From Mycolicibacterium vulneris (GTDB lineage: Bacteria > Actinomycetota > Actinomycetes > Mycobacteriales > Mycobacteriaceae): a DNA stretch of 64,000 bases. A program made the position numbers and the translations under genes. How positions within the stretch are numbered: the stretch's first letter is position 1; each line of letters begins with the position of its first letter. Shown here in pieces: positions 11,616-24,192 of this stretch. The DNA lies in assembly GCF_002104765.1 (NCBI RefSeq), contig NZ_NCXM01000009.1:124001-188000 (forward strand), written 5' to 3'. The notes beneath the pieces were generated by a model that saw only the letters and a list, made by a program, of their open reading frames with translations, made no database searches and had not been told where the DNA came from.

Positions 11616-11739
11616 CGACCCTCCTCTTGGGTTCGTCCCGCGCGGGCTGCGCGCGGAAGCGCCGACACGCCGTCAAGCGTGTCACTTCAGCTGCGGTGTA
11701 GGCAAAAAAACGATGGGATATCGGAACCGGCAATCGAAG

Positions 11740-11811
11740 CTCCGTCGCCAGGACTCGAACCTGAACTATCTGAACCAAAATCAGAGGTGCTGCCGATTAC
11801 ACCACGACGGA
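11740..11811 (-). tRNA. tRNA-Gln (anticodon UUG)
   Basis: The minus strand folds as a 72-nt cloverleaf. The acceptor stem TCCGTCG pairs with CGACGGA, the anticodon loop TTTTGGT presents TTG, and the T arm contains GGTTCGAGTCC. The discriminator base is G (complement of 11740). The CCA end is not encoded. A tRNA-Gln occurs beside Rv1019 in M. tuberculosis as well. Confidence 0.95.
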
Positions 11812-11875
11812 TCGCTAACCCATGGCGAGCGGCGGTTGAGACCTACCGCGCCATCAAGACTTTAGTCTGACGACG

Positions 11876-12565
11876 ATGCGGGCCGCTTGTCGGCTGTTGA
11901 CCGATACGCTGAACAACGTGGCCGTGCTGGACAAGGAACCGGACAAGGAGGGGCGGGCGCCGCGCGCGCGGATGACCGGCACCGAGCGCCGCCAACAGCT
12001 GGTCGGCATCGCGCGCACGCTGTTCGCCGAACGCGGGTACGAAGGCACCTCGATCGAGGAGATCGCCCTGCGCGCCAACGTGTCCAAACCGGTCGTCTAC
12101 GAGCATTTCGGCGGCAAGGAAGGCCTGTACGCCGTCGTCGTCGACCGCGAGATGTCGGCGCTGCTCGACGGCATCACCTCGTCGCTGACCAACAACCGGT
12201 CCCGGGTGCGCGTCGAGCGGGTCGCCCTGGCGCTGCTCACCTACGTCGAAGAGCGCACCGACGGCTTCCGGATTATGATCCGCGACTCGCCGGCTGCCAT
12301 CAGCTCGGGCACCTACTCCAGCCTGCTCAACGACGCCGTCAACCAGGTCAGCTCCATCCTGGCCGGCGACTTCTCCCGTCGCGGGCTGGATCCGGGGCTG
12401 GCGCCGCTGTACGCGCAGGCGCTCGTCGGCTCGGTGTCGATGACGGCGCAATGGTGGCTCGACACCCGCGAGCCCAAGAAGGAAGTGGTGGCCGCGCACC
12501 TGGTCAACCTGATGTGGAACGGGCTGACCCACCTCGAGGCCGACCCCCGGCTGCAGGACGAGTAG
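11876..12565 (+). CDS. TetR family transcriptional regulator
   Basis: A 229-aa repressor-type regulator with a TetR helix-turn-helix: the segment TLFAERGYEGTSIEEIALRA, then NVSKPVVYEHFGGKEGLYAVV, is the DNA-binding core (about residues 46-85). The C-terminal ligand domain is unassigned. The ATG at 11876 lies seven bases after TAGTCT (11863-11868), as expected for a leaderless mRNA; a GTG at 11918, seven bases after TACGCT (11905-11910), and an ATG at 11972 are alternatives. The last gives 197 aa, which I recall as the annotated Rv1019 length. Target genes are unknown. Confidence 0.88.
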   Translation: MRAACRLLTDTLNNVAVLDKEPDKEGRAPRARMTGTERRQQLVGIARTLFAERGYEGTSIEEIALRANVSKPVVYEHFGGKEGLYAVVVDREMSALLDGITSSLTNNRSRVRVERVALALLTYVEERTDGFRIMIRDSPAAISSGTYSSLLNDAVNQVSSILAGDFSRRGLDPGLAPLYAQALVGSVSMTAQWWLDTREPKKEVVAAHLVNLMWNGLTHLEADPRLQDE

Positions 12566-12580
12566 CCGGCCAACCCGATG

Positions 12581-12625
12581 GTGGCGACCCGCTGCGCCCG
12601 GCTACGCCGCGCTTGCGATCGCCAC
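12581..12625. repeat. Inverted repeat between convergent genes (possible bidirectional terminator)
   Basis: GTGGCGA (12581-12587) and TCGCCAC (12619-12625) are perfect inverted repeats. The enclosed DNA is very GC-rich and can pair further (GCGC on both sides). It lies between the stops of the TetR gene and the decarboxylase gene. There is no U-tract, so if it terminates it is of the tract-less type; the wording of the sequence looks like an intergenic repeat that I associate with mycobacterial genomes. Confidence 0.4.
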
Positions 12626-12628
12626 GAG

Positions 12629-13969
12629 CTAGCCGCAATCGCGGGCCAGCAGATCGGTGACGGTCTCCCGGCGAACCAGTTCGCGGGCCCGCCCGTCCTT
12701 GACGGCCACCAGCGCGGGGCGCCCGACCATGTTGTAGTTCGACGCCATGCTGTGGTGGTAGGCGCCGGTGCAGGCCACCGCCAGCAGGTCGCCGGGGTGC
12801 AAGTCCGCCGGAAGGTCGACGTCGCGGGCGATCTCATCGCCCGCCTCGCAATGCCGGCCCACGACGGTGACCCGCTGCTTGAGTCCCATCGAATGCCGGT
12901 TGGCCAGCGCGGCCGTGTATTGCGCGCCGTACAGCGACACCCGCGGGTTGTCGCTCATGCCGCCGTCGACCGCGACGAAGGTGCGTCCGCCCGGCTGGGT
13001 CTTGATCGAGCACACCCGATACAGCGTCACCCCGGCCCGGCCGCAGATGGCCCGGCCCGGTTCCACCACGATCTGCGGCCGCGGGAAATGCTCGGCGGCG
13101 CAGGCCTCATCGAGGACGTTCTCGATGACGTCGGCCAGTTCCTCGAGATTCAGCTCGCGATCGCCGGGGACGTAGGGGATGGCGTGCCCGCCGCCGATGT
13201 TCAGCTCGGTGAGTATGACGCCGTGCCGGGCACGGATATCGGCCATCGCGGCGATCAACCGGCGGATCGCCTCGCCGTACAGGGCCGGGTCGGCGACCTG
13301 CGAGCCGATGTGGCAGTGCAGGCCGACGAGGTCGAGAATCGGGTGCGACAGCACGCGCTGGGCCGCGACGTCGGCGCGGTCGCCTTGAAGCGTGAACCCG
13401 AACTTCTGGTCGCTGACGCCGGTGGTGACGGCGCGGTGTCCGTGAATGTCGATGTCGGGGGTCACCCGGATGAGCACGGGTTGGCGCCGTTGCGCCAGGC
13501 CGGCGAGGTAGGCGATCTCCATGCCGGAATCCAGCACGATGCGCCCGACGCCGACGCGCACCGCTTGGCGCAGCTCCTCGGGCGATTTCGCGTTGCCGTG
13601 CATGACGATGCGCGTCGGGTCGACACCACCGGCAAGGGCGACGGCCAGCTCGCCGCCGGAGCAGACGTCGATCCCGAGGCCCTCTTCGCTTGCCCAGCGG
13701 GCCACCGCGGTGCTCAATAGCGACTTTCCCGCGTAGACCACCTCGACGCCGCGCAGCGTCTTGCGGTAGCGGCGGGCGCGATGCCGGAAGTCGGTTTCGT
13801 CGATGACGTAGGCCGGGGTGTGAAACTCGTCGGCGATATCGGCCAGTGGTACACCGCCGACGCACAGCATGCCCTCCTCGTCGGGGTGGGCGGTGATCGG
13901 CCAGATGGCGGGATCGAAACGCCGGGAAGTCGCGTGACCGAGCGACGGCAGGATGTCCAGCAATGTCAT
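12629..13969 (-). CDS. Diaminopimelate-decarboxylase-like PLP enzyme (second LysA-type)
   Basis: Fold-type III PLP-dependent decarboxylase (alanine-racemase-like barrel) of about 446 aa. The PLP Lys is K82 in VVYAGKSLL; other motifs are HCHIGSQ, IGGGHAIPY (phosphate loop), VEPGRAICG and the active-site Cys motif HCEAGDEI, plus CTGAYHHSMASNYN near the end. These are the features of DAP decarboxylase, which makes lysine from meso-diaminopimelate. The main lysA of mycobacteria lies near thrA elsewhere, so this is probably a paralogue with lysine-related or other amino-acid substrate. The ATG at 13969 is preferred to the GTG five codons upstream because GGTTGGA precedes it. I do not recall it next to mfd in M. 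tuberculosis. Confidence 0.85.
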   Translation of the reverse strand: MTLLDILPSLGHATSRRFDPAIWPITAHPDEEGMLCVGGVPLADIADEFHTPAYVIDETDFRHRARRYRKTLRGVEVVYAGKSLLSTAVARWASEEGLGIDVCSGGELAVALAGGVDPTRIVMHGNAKSPEELRQAVRVGVGRIVLDSGMEIAYLAGLAQRRQPVLIRVTPDIDIHGHRAVTTGVSDQKFGFTLQGDRADVAAQRVLSHPILDLVGLHCHIGSQVADPALYGEAIRRLIAAMADIRARHGVILTELNIGGGHAIPYVPGDRELNLEELADVIENVLDEACAAEHFPRPQIVVEPGRAICGRAGVTLYRVCSIKTQPGGRTFVAVDGGMSDNPRVSLYGAQYTAALANRHSMGLKQRVTVVGRHCEAGDEIARDVDLPADLHPGDLLAVACTGAYHHSMASNYNMVGRPALVAVKDGRARELVRRETVTDLLARDCG

Positions 13970-14099
13970 GAATCCAACCTGCACCCGCGGGTATTCGGGT
14001 GGTGCCGTTCTTACGATCCCTTGACGGCGGCGACCTCAATATTGACGTGGTTCGGTGTGTCCGGCCCTGTCACTGAGGGCCCCTAGAATGGAATTCATC

Positions 14100-17761
<3,662 letters not shown>

Positions 17762-17765
<4 letters not shown>

Positions 17766-17841
17766 TCCGCGCCCGCGACGATGCGGTGGGGGTACCGCCC
17801 GCTTGCGGGGGACGAAGCGATGAGGAGGGGCGCCTGTGATC
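17762..17841 (+). repeat. MIRU-like intergenic element between mfd and mazG
   Basis: GTGATC occurs at 17762-17767 and again at 17836-17841, 74 bases apart. The first copy contains the mfd stop TGA, the second the mazG start GTG. Between them is GCCCGCGACGATGC, then a GGGGGTACCGCCC stretch, CGCTTGCGGGGGA and GAGGAGGGGCGCC, wording typical of mycobacterial interspersed repetitive units. The simplest reading is insertion into an ancestral GTGA stop/start overlap with target duplication. The end GAGGAGGGG supplies the ribosome binding site of mazG. Confidence 0.6.
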
Positions 17842-18879
17842 GTCGTCTTGTTCGACCCCCGCCGGCCCTCGCTGGTGCCCATTGAAGCCATCGAGCACCT
17901 CAGCGGCGAGGTGCAGTACACCGAGGAGATGCCCGTCGCGGTGCCGTGGTCGCTGTCCGCGGCGCGCCCGGTGCACTCCGGCGAGGACGCCCCGGTGTTG
18001 CTCTCGTCGGACCCCGACCACCCCGCCGTCGTCGCGCGGTTGGCGGCCGGGGCCCGGCTGATCGCGGCGCCCGACACGCCGCGCGGTGAACGGTTGGTCG
18101 ATGCCGTGGCGATGATGGACAAGCTGCGCACCGCCGGGCCGTGGGAGAGCGAGCAAACCCATGATTCGCTGCGCAGGTTTCTGCTGGAGGAGACCTACGA
18201 GCTGCTGGACGCGGTCGGCAGCGGCAATGCCGACCAGTTGCGTGAAGAGCTCGGCGACGTGCTGCTGCAGGTGCTGTTCCACGCCCGCATCGCCGAGGAT
18301 GCGTCGCAGTTCCCCTTCACCATCGACGACGTCGCCGCCACCCTGATGCGCAAACTGGGCAACCGGGTGCCGGGAGTGCTTGCCGGGCAATCGATTTCGC
18401 TCGAAGAGCAGTTGGCCCAGTGGGAAGAGCGCAAGGCGGCCGAGAAGCCGCGCAAATCGGTGATGGACGACGTGCACACCGGGCAGCCCGCATTGGCGCT
18501 GGCGCAGAAGGTCATTGCGCGTGCCCGCAAAGCGGGCCTGCCCGCGGACCTGATTCCTGAAGCGGTCACCTCGATCTCGGTGTCGGCCGACGTCGATGCC
18601 GAAAGTGCCCTGCGCAGCGCCGTTCTGGAATTCGTGGAGGCGGTCCGCGGAGTCGAGCGGGTGATCGCGGCGGCGCGCCGAGGCACCGGTGTTCCCGAGG
18701 AGTTCGACGTCGCGCCGCTCGGCGAGATCTCCGAGGAGGAGTGGCGCGGGCACTGGCCGACCGAGGAGCCTGCGGTCGACGATCGGGAGTCGGCGCCCGA
18801 GACCGACGGCGAGGTCGACGTGTCCGTCGATGTGGTCGAGGAAGAATCCACCGCGGACGCCACGGTCGACGACGCCTGA
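17836..18879 (+). CDS. mazG: Nucleoside triphosphate pyrophosphohydrolase MazG
   Basis: MazG hydrolyses (d)NTPs to the monophosphates and pyrophosphate; in mycobacteria it cleans oxidised nucleotides such as 5-OH-dCTP. The catalytic MazG domain is at about residues 110-200 with the metal-binding pattern EETYELLDAVGSG (ExxE) and EELGDVLLQVLFHA (ExxD). A second degenerate MazG-like helical region follows. The C-terminal 50 residues are Asp/Glu-rich and probably disordered. Length 347 aa, slightly longer than I recall for Rv1021 (325). GTG start with GAGGAGGGG upstream. Confidence 0.94.
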   Translation: MIVVLFDPRRPSLVPIEAIEHLSGEVQYTEEMPVAVPWSLSAARPVHSGEDAPVLLSSDPDHPAVVARLAAGARLIAAPDTPRGERLVDAVAMMDKLRTAGPWESEQTHDSLRRFLLEETYELLDAVGSGNADQLREELGDVLLQVLFHARIAEDASQFPFTIDDVAATLMRKLGNRVPGVLAGQSISLEEQLAQWEERKAAEKPRKSVMDDVHTGQPALALAQKVIARARKAGLPADLIPEAVTSISVSADVDAESALRSAVLEFVEAVRGVERVIAAARRGTGVPEEFDVAPLGEISEEEWRGHWPTEEPAVDDRESAPETDGEVDVSVDVVEEESTADATVDDA

Positions 18880-18989
18880 CGGGCCGGCGACTCCCGTACC
18901 GCGGCGCCGCGGCGCACTAATTCGCACTTTCGGCGATTGAGTCGGAGCGATCACCGGAATGTTTGCCGCTTTTGTCATCGGCCGCTCGG

Positions 18990-18995
18990 TACTAT
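18990..18995 (+). promoter_or_regulatory. -10 element upstream of lpqU leader
   Basis: TACTAT is a strong TANNNT -10 match. The next ATG is at 19001, so a transcript would be leaderless for the short ORF there and would carry about 190 nt of RNA before lpqU. No good -35 at the usual distance was found. Confidence 0.4.
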
Positions 18996-19000
18996 CGCGG

Positions 19001-19066
19001 ATGAGGTTGCGAATCCCCGTGGTCGGCGAAGGTCTGACTGCGCTAGCCGAGGCGACGAGCAGCTAA
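19001..19066 (+). CDS. Candidate leaderless 21-aa leader peptide before lpqU
   Basis: ATG at 19001, five bases after a TACTAT -10 box, opens a 21-codon frame (MRLRIPVVGEGL, then TALAEATSS) that ends with TAA at 19064-19066. The stop codon is inside a 7-bp perfect hairpin. Leaderless short ORFs of this kind are common in mycobacteria and some act as attenuators. There is no homology evidence, and a frame this short can occur by chance; the promoter spacing is the main support. Confidence 0.35.
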   Translation: MRLRIPVVGEGLTALAEATSS

Positions 19067-19098
19067 CCGAGAATTAGCTGAAACCGACGATAGGTCGG
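19060..19098 (+). promoter_or_regulatory. Tandem hairpins in the lpqU leader
   Basis: CAGCTAA (19060-19066) pairs perfectly with TTAGCTG (19074-19080) around a 7-nt loop, and CCGAC (19084-19088) with GTCGG (19094-19098) around 5 nt. Both lie between the short ORF and lpqU. No U-tract follows, so they are not standard terminators. They may form a regulatory leader; the class is not recognised, and I could not match it to the ydaO (c-di-AMP) riboswitch known before some wall-hydrolase genes. The remaining bases of the 18880-19194 interval show nothing clear. Confidence 0.35.
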
Positions 19099-19194
19099 GG
19101 CGCCGAGGCCCGAGGCAACCGGGTAGTTCCCGAACGCATGGGACGATGGTGTGGCGGAAGTTGGTGCAGGCGAGTGTGGGGAGCTCAGGAAAGC

Positions 19195-19926
19195 ATGGTG
19201 TCGCCGAGGCGTTGGATGCGCGCGGCCGCCGTGATCGGCGCGACCGCGATCGTGCTGGCCTCTAGCTGTACCTGGCAGCTCAGCCTGTTCATCCCCGACG
19301 GCGTCCCGCCACCGGCCGGGGATGCCGTGCCGGCGGTAGACACCCATGCCAGCGGCCGGCCCGCGGATCAGTTGCGGGAGTGGGCCCAACAGCGGTCGGC
19401 GGGGCTGGAGATCCCGGTTATCGCGCTCGAGGCCTACGCCTACGCGGCCCGGGTCGCCGAAGTCGAAAACCCGAAATGCCACATCGCGTGGACGACCCTG
19501 GCCGGCATCGGCCAGGTCGAAAGCCACCACGGCACCTACCGCGGTGCGCGGCTGGCCCCCAACGGCGATGTGAGCCCCCCGATTCGGGGTGTCCGCCTCG
19601 ACGGCAGTGGCGGCACCCTGCGCATCGTCGACACCGAGGAATCCGTCACTGACGGAGACGGCGTGACGCGCGCCATGGGGCCGATGCAGTTCATCCCGGA
19701 GACGTGGCGGCTCTATGGTGTCGACGCTCACAATGACGGCCGGGTCAGCCCGGACAATATCGATGACGCCGCGCTCGCGGCGGCCGGCTATCTGTGTTGG
19801 CGCGGAAAGGATCTCGGAACGCCGCGCGGGTGGATCACCGCGCTGCGCGCCTACAACAATTCCGGTGTCTACGCCCGGGCGGTCCGCGATTGGGCGACCG
19901 CTTACGCGAAGGGCCACCCGCTGTAG
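19195..19926 (+). CDS. lpqU: Lipoprotein LpqU, MltB-like lytic transglycosylase
   Basis: Predicted exported lipoprotein with a lysozyme-like lytic transglycosylase domain that would cut peptidoglycan glycan strands. Signal peptide residues 1-20 end in VLASSC (lipobox). The catalytic Glu is in IGQVESHHGTYRG, followed by MGPMQFIPETW and a RAYNNSGVYARAV segment, all typical of the MltB/SLT_2 group. The ATG at 19195 has AGGA upstream and gives 243 aa, the size I recall for Rv1022; an ATG at 19138 would place extra polar residues before the signal peptide and is less likely. Followed by eno after 57 bases. Confidence 0.92.
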   Translation: MVSPRRWMRAAAVIGATAIVLASSCTWQLSLFIPDGVPPPAGDAVPAVDTHASGRPADQLREWAQQRSAGLEIPVIALEAYAYAARVAEVENPKCHIAWTTLAGIGQVESHHGTYRGARLAPNGDVSPPIRGVRLDGSGGTLRIVDTEESVTDGDGVTRAMGPMQFIPETWRLYGVDAHNDGRVSPDNIDDAALAAAGYLCWRGKDLGTPRGWITALRAYNNSGVYARAVRDWATAYAKGHPL

Positions 19927-21273
<1,347 letters not shown>

Positions 21274-21293
21274 CTTGACGTTCAACGGCTGAC

Positions 21294-22001
21294 ATGGCTG
21301 ACGCGAAACGCCCCGATTCGAAACGGCGCTCCCCGGCATCCCGCCCGGGGAAGGCCGGCGATTCGGGTCGGGGCCGCCGCACGCCCAAGCCGTCCTCCAA
21401 GCCGTCTTCGCGGACGTCACCCACGGCGAACCAGTCCGGCCGGACCGCCACGCGAACGCAGCAAGAGCATGTCGTCGAGCCCATCACACGCAAGGCCGCC
21501 GAATCGGTGGAGCAGCGCTCCGAGCAGCGGCTGGGTTTCACCGCGCGCCGCGCGGCGGTGCTGGCCGCGGTGATCTGCGTGCTGACGTTGACCATCGCCG
21601 GACCGGTGCGCACCTACTTCGCGCAGCGCACCGAGATGAACCAGCTGGCCGCCAGCGAAGCGGCGCTGCGCCGCCAGGTCGCGGACCTAGAGCAGCGCAA
21701 GGCCAAACTCGGTGACCCGGCCTACATCGCGGCGCAGGCGCGCGAGCGGCTCGGCTTCGTCAAGCCCGGCGACATCCCGTTCCAGGTTCAGCTTCCGCCG
21801 TCGGCGGCCGAGCCCGCGCAGCCGGGATCACCGTCAGCGAAGCCAGCCAACGGTGACCCCTGGTACACGTCGCTGTGGCACACCATCGCCGACACCCCGC
21901 ACCTGCCGCCGGCCAAAGCGCCTGCGCCCGAAGCCCCGCCGGCCGAACCGGGATCACCCGGCCCGGTGCCCGCACCGAATCCCGCGGGTTCCGGTGGCTG
22001 A
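21294..22001 (+). CDS. ftsB: FtsB/DivIC-like septum formation initiator
   Basis: Bitopic divisome protein, 235 aa. A basic, Ser/Pro-rich cytoplasmic part (1-80) precedes one transmembrane helix (about 83-104, AAVLAAVICVLTLTIAG), then a coiled coil (LAASEAALRRQVADLEQRKAKL region) and the GDPAYIAAQARERLGFVKPGD signature of the FtsB/DivIC family. The C-terminal 60 residues are Pro/Ala-rich. The partner roles (FtsL, FtsQ) are known for the family. The stop overlaps the next GTG by eight bases. Corresponds to Rv1024. Confidence 0.92.
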   Translation: MADAKRPDSKRRSPASRPGKAGDSGRGRRTPKPSSKPSSRTSPTANQSGRTATRTQQEHVVEPITRKAAESVEQRSEQRLGFTARRAAVLAAVICVLTLTIAGPVRTYFAQRTEMNQLAASEAALRRQVADLEQRKAKLGDPAYIAAQARERLGFVKPGDIPFQVQLPPSAAEPAQPGSPSAKPANGDPWYTSLWHTIADTPHLPPAKAPAPEAPPAEPGSPGPVPAPNPAGSGG

Positions 22002-22482
22002 TCATGCCGACCTGGAAGCGGTGGCGGGCCAGCTCGGGCGTGAGCCGCGCGGGGTACTCGCAATCGCCTACCGGTGTCCCAATGGTGAACCCGGTGTGGT
22101 GAAGACAGCGCCGAAACTGCCTGACGGCACGCCGTTTCCGACGCTCTACTACCTGACCCATCCGGCCTTGACGGCCGCCGCCAGCAGACTGGAGACCACG
22201 GGGCTGATGCGTGAGATGACCGAAAGGCTGGGCCAGGACCCGGAATTGGCGGCCGCCTACCGGCGCGCCCACGAGTCGTATCTGGCCGAACGGGACGCGA
22301 TCGAACCGCTGGGCACCACGTTCTCCGGCGGCGGAATGCCCGACCGGGTCAAGTGTCTGCACGTGCTGATCGCCCATTCGCTGGCCAAGGGCCCCGGCGT
22401 GAACCCCTTCGGCGACGAGGCGCTGGCGATCCTGGCCGCCGAGCCCGCCATGGCCGGCATCTTGGCGGCAGGCCAATGGTGA
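21994..22482 (+). CDS. DUF501 family protein
   Basis: Conserved actinobacterial protein of unknown function, 162 aa from the GTG at 21994. Family features: CPNGEPGVVKTAP, PTLYYLTHP, a helical stretch LMREMTERL, and PDRVKCLHVLIAHSLAKGPG near the C-terminus with conserved Cys and His. No signal peptide or membrane segment. It is wedged between ftsB-like and ppx with overlaps at both ends (8 and 7 bases), so the three are translated from one mRNA. Counterpart of Rv1025. Confidence 0.9.
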   Translation: MADHADLEAVAGQLGREPRGVLAIAYRCPNGEPGVVKTAPKLPDGTPFPTLYYLTHPALTAAASRLETTGLMREMTERLGQDPELAAAYRRAHESYLAERDAIEPLGTTFSGGGMPDRVKCLHVLIAHSLAKGPGVNPFGDEALAILAAEPAMAGILAAGQW

Positions 22483-23423
22483 ACGGCAGGCTCGCGGGAA
22501 TCGACTGCGGTACCAACTCAATCCGATTGCTGATCGCCGACTTTGACGGCGGCCGGCTGCGCGACGTGCACCGGGAGACGCGGATCGTGCGGCTGGGTCA
22601 GGGTGTCGACGCGACCGGTGAGTTCGCGGCGGACGCGATCGCCCGCACCCGCGCGGCGCTCACCGATTACGCGGCCCTGATCGAAGAGCATGGCGCGCAG
22701 CGGGTGCGGATGGTGGCCACGTCGGCCGCCCGCGATGTCGCCAACCGCGACGCGTTTTTTGCGATGACGGCCGAGGTGTTGGGCGCGGTGCTGCCCGGGA
22801 CGGTTGCCGAGGTGATCACCGGCGCCGAAGAGGCCGAGCTCTCGTTCCGGGGAGCGGTTGGCGAGTTGGACAGTGCGGCTGGCCCTTTCGTCGTCGTCGA
22901 CCTGGGTGGCGGCTCTACGGAAATCGTGGTCGGCAGCGACGCGGTGACGGCCAGCTACTCGGCCGACATCGGCTGCGTGCGGCTGACCGAACGCTGCCTG
23001 CATTCGGACCCGCCGACGCCCGAGGAGGTGGCGGCGGCCCGGCAGGTGGTGCGTGAACGACTCGAGGTCGCGCTGGGCGTGGTGCCCGTGGAGGGGGCGA
23101 AGACCTGGGTCGGACTGGCCGGGACGATGACCACGCTGTCGGCGCTGGCCCACAACATGACGACATATGACTCCGCGGCCATTCATCTTTCGCGTGTCGC
23201 CGGCGATGACCTGCTGTCGGTGTGCGAGCGGCTGATCGGCATGACGCGGGCCGAGCGCGCAGCGCTGCCGCCGATGCACGAGGGCCGGGCCGACGTGATC
23301 GGCGGGGGCGCGATCGTCGTTGAGGAGCTGGCGCGCGAGCTGCGCGCCCGTGCGGGGATCGACGAGTTGACCGTCAGCGAGCACGACATCCTGGACGGCA
23401 TCGTGCTGTCGATCGCGGGTTGA
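22476..23423 (+). CDS. ppx2: Exopolyphosphatase / guanosine pentaphosphatase family (Ppx2-like)
   Basis: ASKHA-fold phosphatase acting on polyphosphate or pppGpp; M. tuberculosis Rv1026 (Ppx2) is the counterpart. Motifs: GIDCGTNSIRLLI (phosphate 1), TSAARDVANRD, EEAELSFRGA, VVDLGGGSTEIVVG (phosphate 2) and GLAGTMTTLSA. The ATG at 22476 gives 315 aa and overlaps the DUF501 gene by seven bases; a longer open frame upstream has no similarity. It lacks the C-terminal HD-type domain of the long Ppx/GppA enzymes, so it is a short Ppx. It ends next to an inverted repeat shared with 63 kb. Confidence 0.93.
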   Translation: MVNGRLAGIDCGTNSIRLLIADFDGGRLRDVHRETRIVRLGQGVDATGEFAADAIARTRAALTDYAALIEEHGAQRVRMVATSAARDVANRDAFFAMTAEVLGAVLPGTVAEVITGAEEAELSFRGAVGELDSAAGPFVVVDLGGGSTEIVVGSDAVTASYSADIGCVRLTERCLHSDPPTPEEVAAARQVVRERLEVALGVVPVEGAKTWVGLAGTMTTLSALAHNMTTYDSAAIHLSRVAGDDLLSVCERLIGMTRAERAALPPMHEGRADVIGGGAIVVEELARELRARAGIDELTVSEHDILDGIVLSIAG

Positions 23424-23497
23424 GTGTGCATCCAGGGGTTTGAGTCTGCGATGAGGGCGGAGATTTAGCCGTATTCATGCCATGAGAGCACACTCGA
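23419..23497. repeat. Inverted-repeat intergenic element, copy 1 (between convergent ppx and kdpE)
   Basis: GAGTGTGC (23422-23429) and GCACACTC (23488-23495) are perfect inverted repeats. The inside contains TTTGAGTCTGCGATGAGGGCGG, given here as TTGAGT then GATGAGGGCGG, and the right end reads CACACTCGACGCG. The element at 63021-63079 has the same ends and the same GAGGGCGG core. Both sit between convergent stops. Function unknown; bidirectional termination is a guess. Confidence 0.55.
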
Positions 23498-23511
23498 CGC
23501 GAACGGGCGGC

Positions 23512-24192
23512 TCACACCTCGAATCGATAACCCATGCCCGACTCGGTCAGCAGATGTTTGGGGTGCGACGGGTCGTCTTCGAGTTTGCGACGCAGCTGCG
23601 CGAGATACACACGCAGGTAATGAGTTTCGGTGGCATACGCCGGGCCCCACACCTCCTTGAGGAGCTCCTCGCGGCCCACCAACTTGCCGCGATTGCGGAC
23701 CAGGACTTCGAGCATCCCCCATTCGGTCGGGGTGAGGTGGACTTCGCTGCCGTTCTTGGTGGCCTTCTTTGCGGCCAGGTCCACCGTGAACGACTCCGTT
23801 TCGATGACCGGTTGCTCGAGCTCGGAGGCAGCGGTGTTGCGCCGGACGGCGGCGCGCAGCCGCGCCAAGAACTCATCCATCCCAAAAGGTTTGGTGACGT
23901 AATCGTCGGCGCCCGCGTCCAGTGCCTCCACCTTGTCCGACGAATCGGTGCGGGCGGACAACACGATCACCGGTGCGGTGAGCCAGCCGCGTAGGCCGGC
24001 CAGCACGTCGATGCCGGAAATGTCGGGCAGGCCGAGGTCGAGTATCACCACGTCAGGCTTGTGCTCGGCGGCGGCGCGCAACGCGCCGCCCCCGCTCGAC
24101 GCGGTCACCACCTCGTAGCCGCGCACGGACAGGTTGATACGCAGCGCACGCAGGATCTGGGGTTCGTCGTCGACCACCAGGACTCGAGTCAC
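23512..24192 (-). CDS. kdpE: KdpE response regulator
   Basis: OmpR/PhoB-type DNA-binding response regulator for the Kdp potassium pump. Receiver domain residues 1-115 with acidic pocket VDDE and phospho-acceptor D52 in VILDLGLPDISG; Lys in VTKPFGMDEFLARL. Winged helix at about 130-226 with the RVYLAQLRRKLEDD recognition region and GMGYRFEV end. Length 226 aa, equal to my memory of M. tuberculosis KdpE. Start overlaps the kdpD stop by four bases. Confidence 0.96.
   Translation of the reverse strand: MTRVLVVDDEPQILRALRINLSVRGYEVVTASSGGGALRAAAEHKPDVVILDLGLPDISGIDVLAGLRGWLTAPVIVLSARTDSSDKVEALDAGADDYVTKPFGMDEFLARLRAAVRRNTAASELEQPVIETESFTVDLAAKKATKNGSEVHLTPTEWGMLEVLVRNRGKLVGREELLKEVWGPAYATETHYLRVYLAQLRRKLEDDPSHPKHLLTESGMGYRFEV

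Noticed and set aside
18880-19194. ydaO-type c-di-AMP riboswitch upstream of lpqU
   Set aside because: The conserved core sequences were not seen; only simple hairpins are present.
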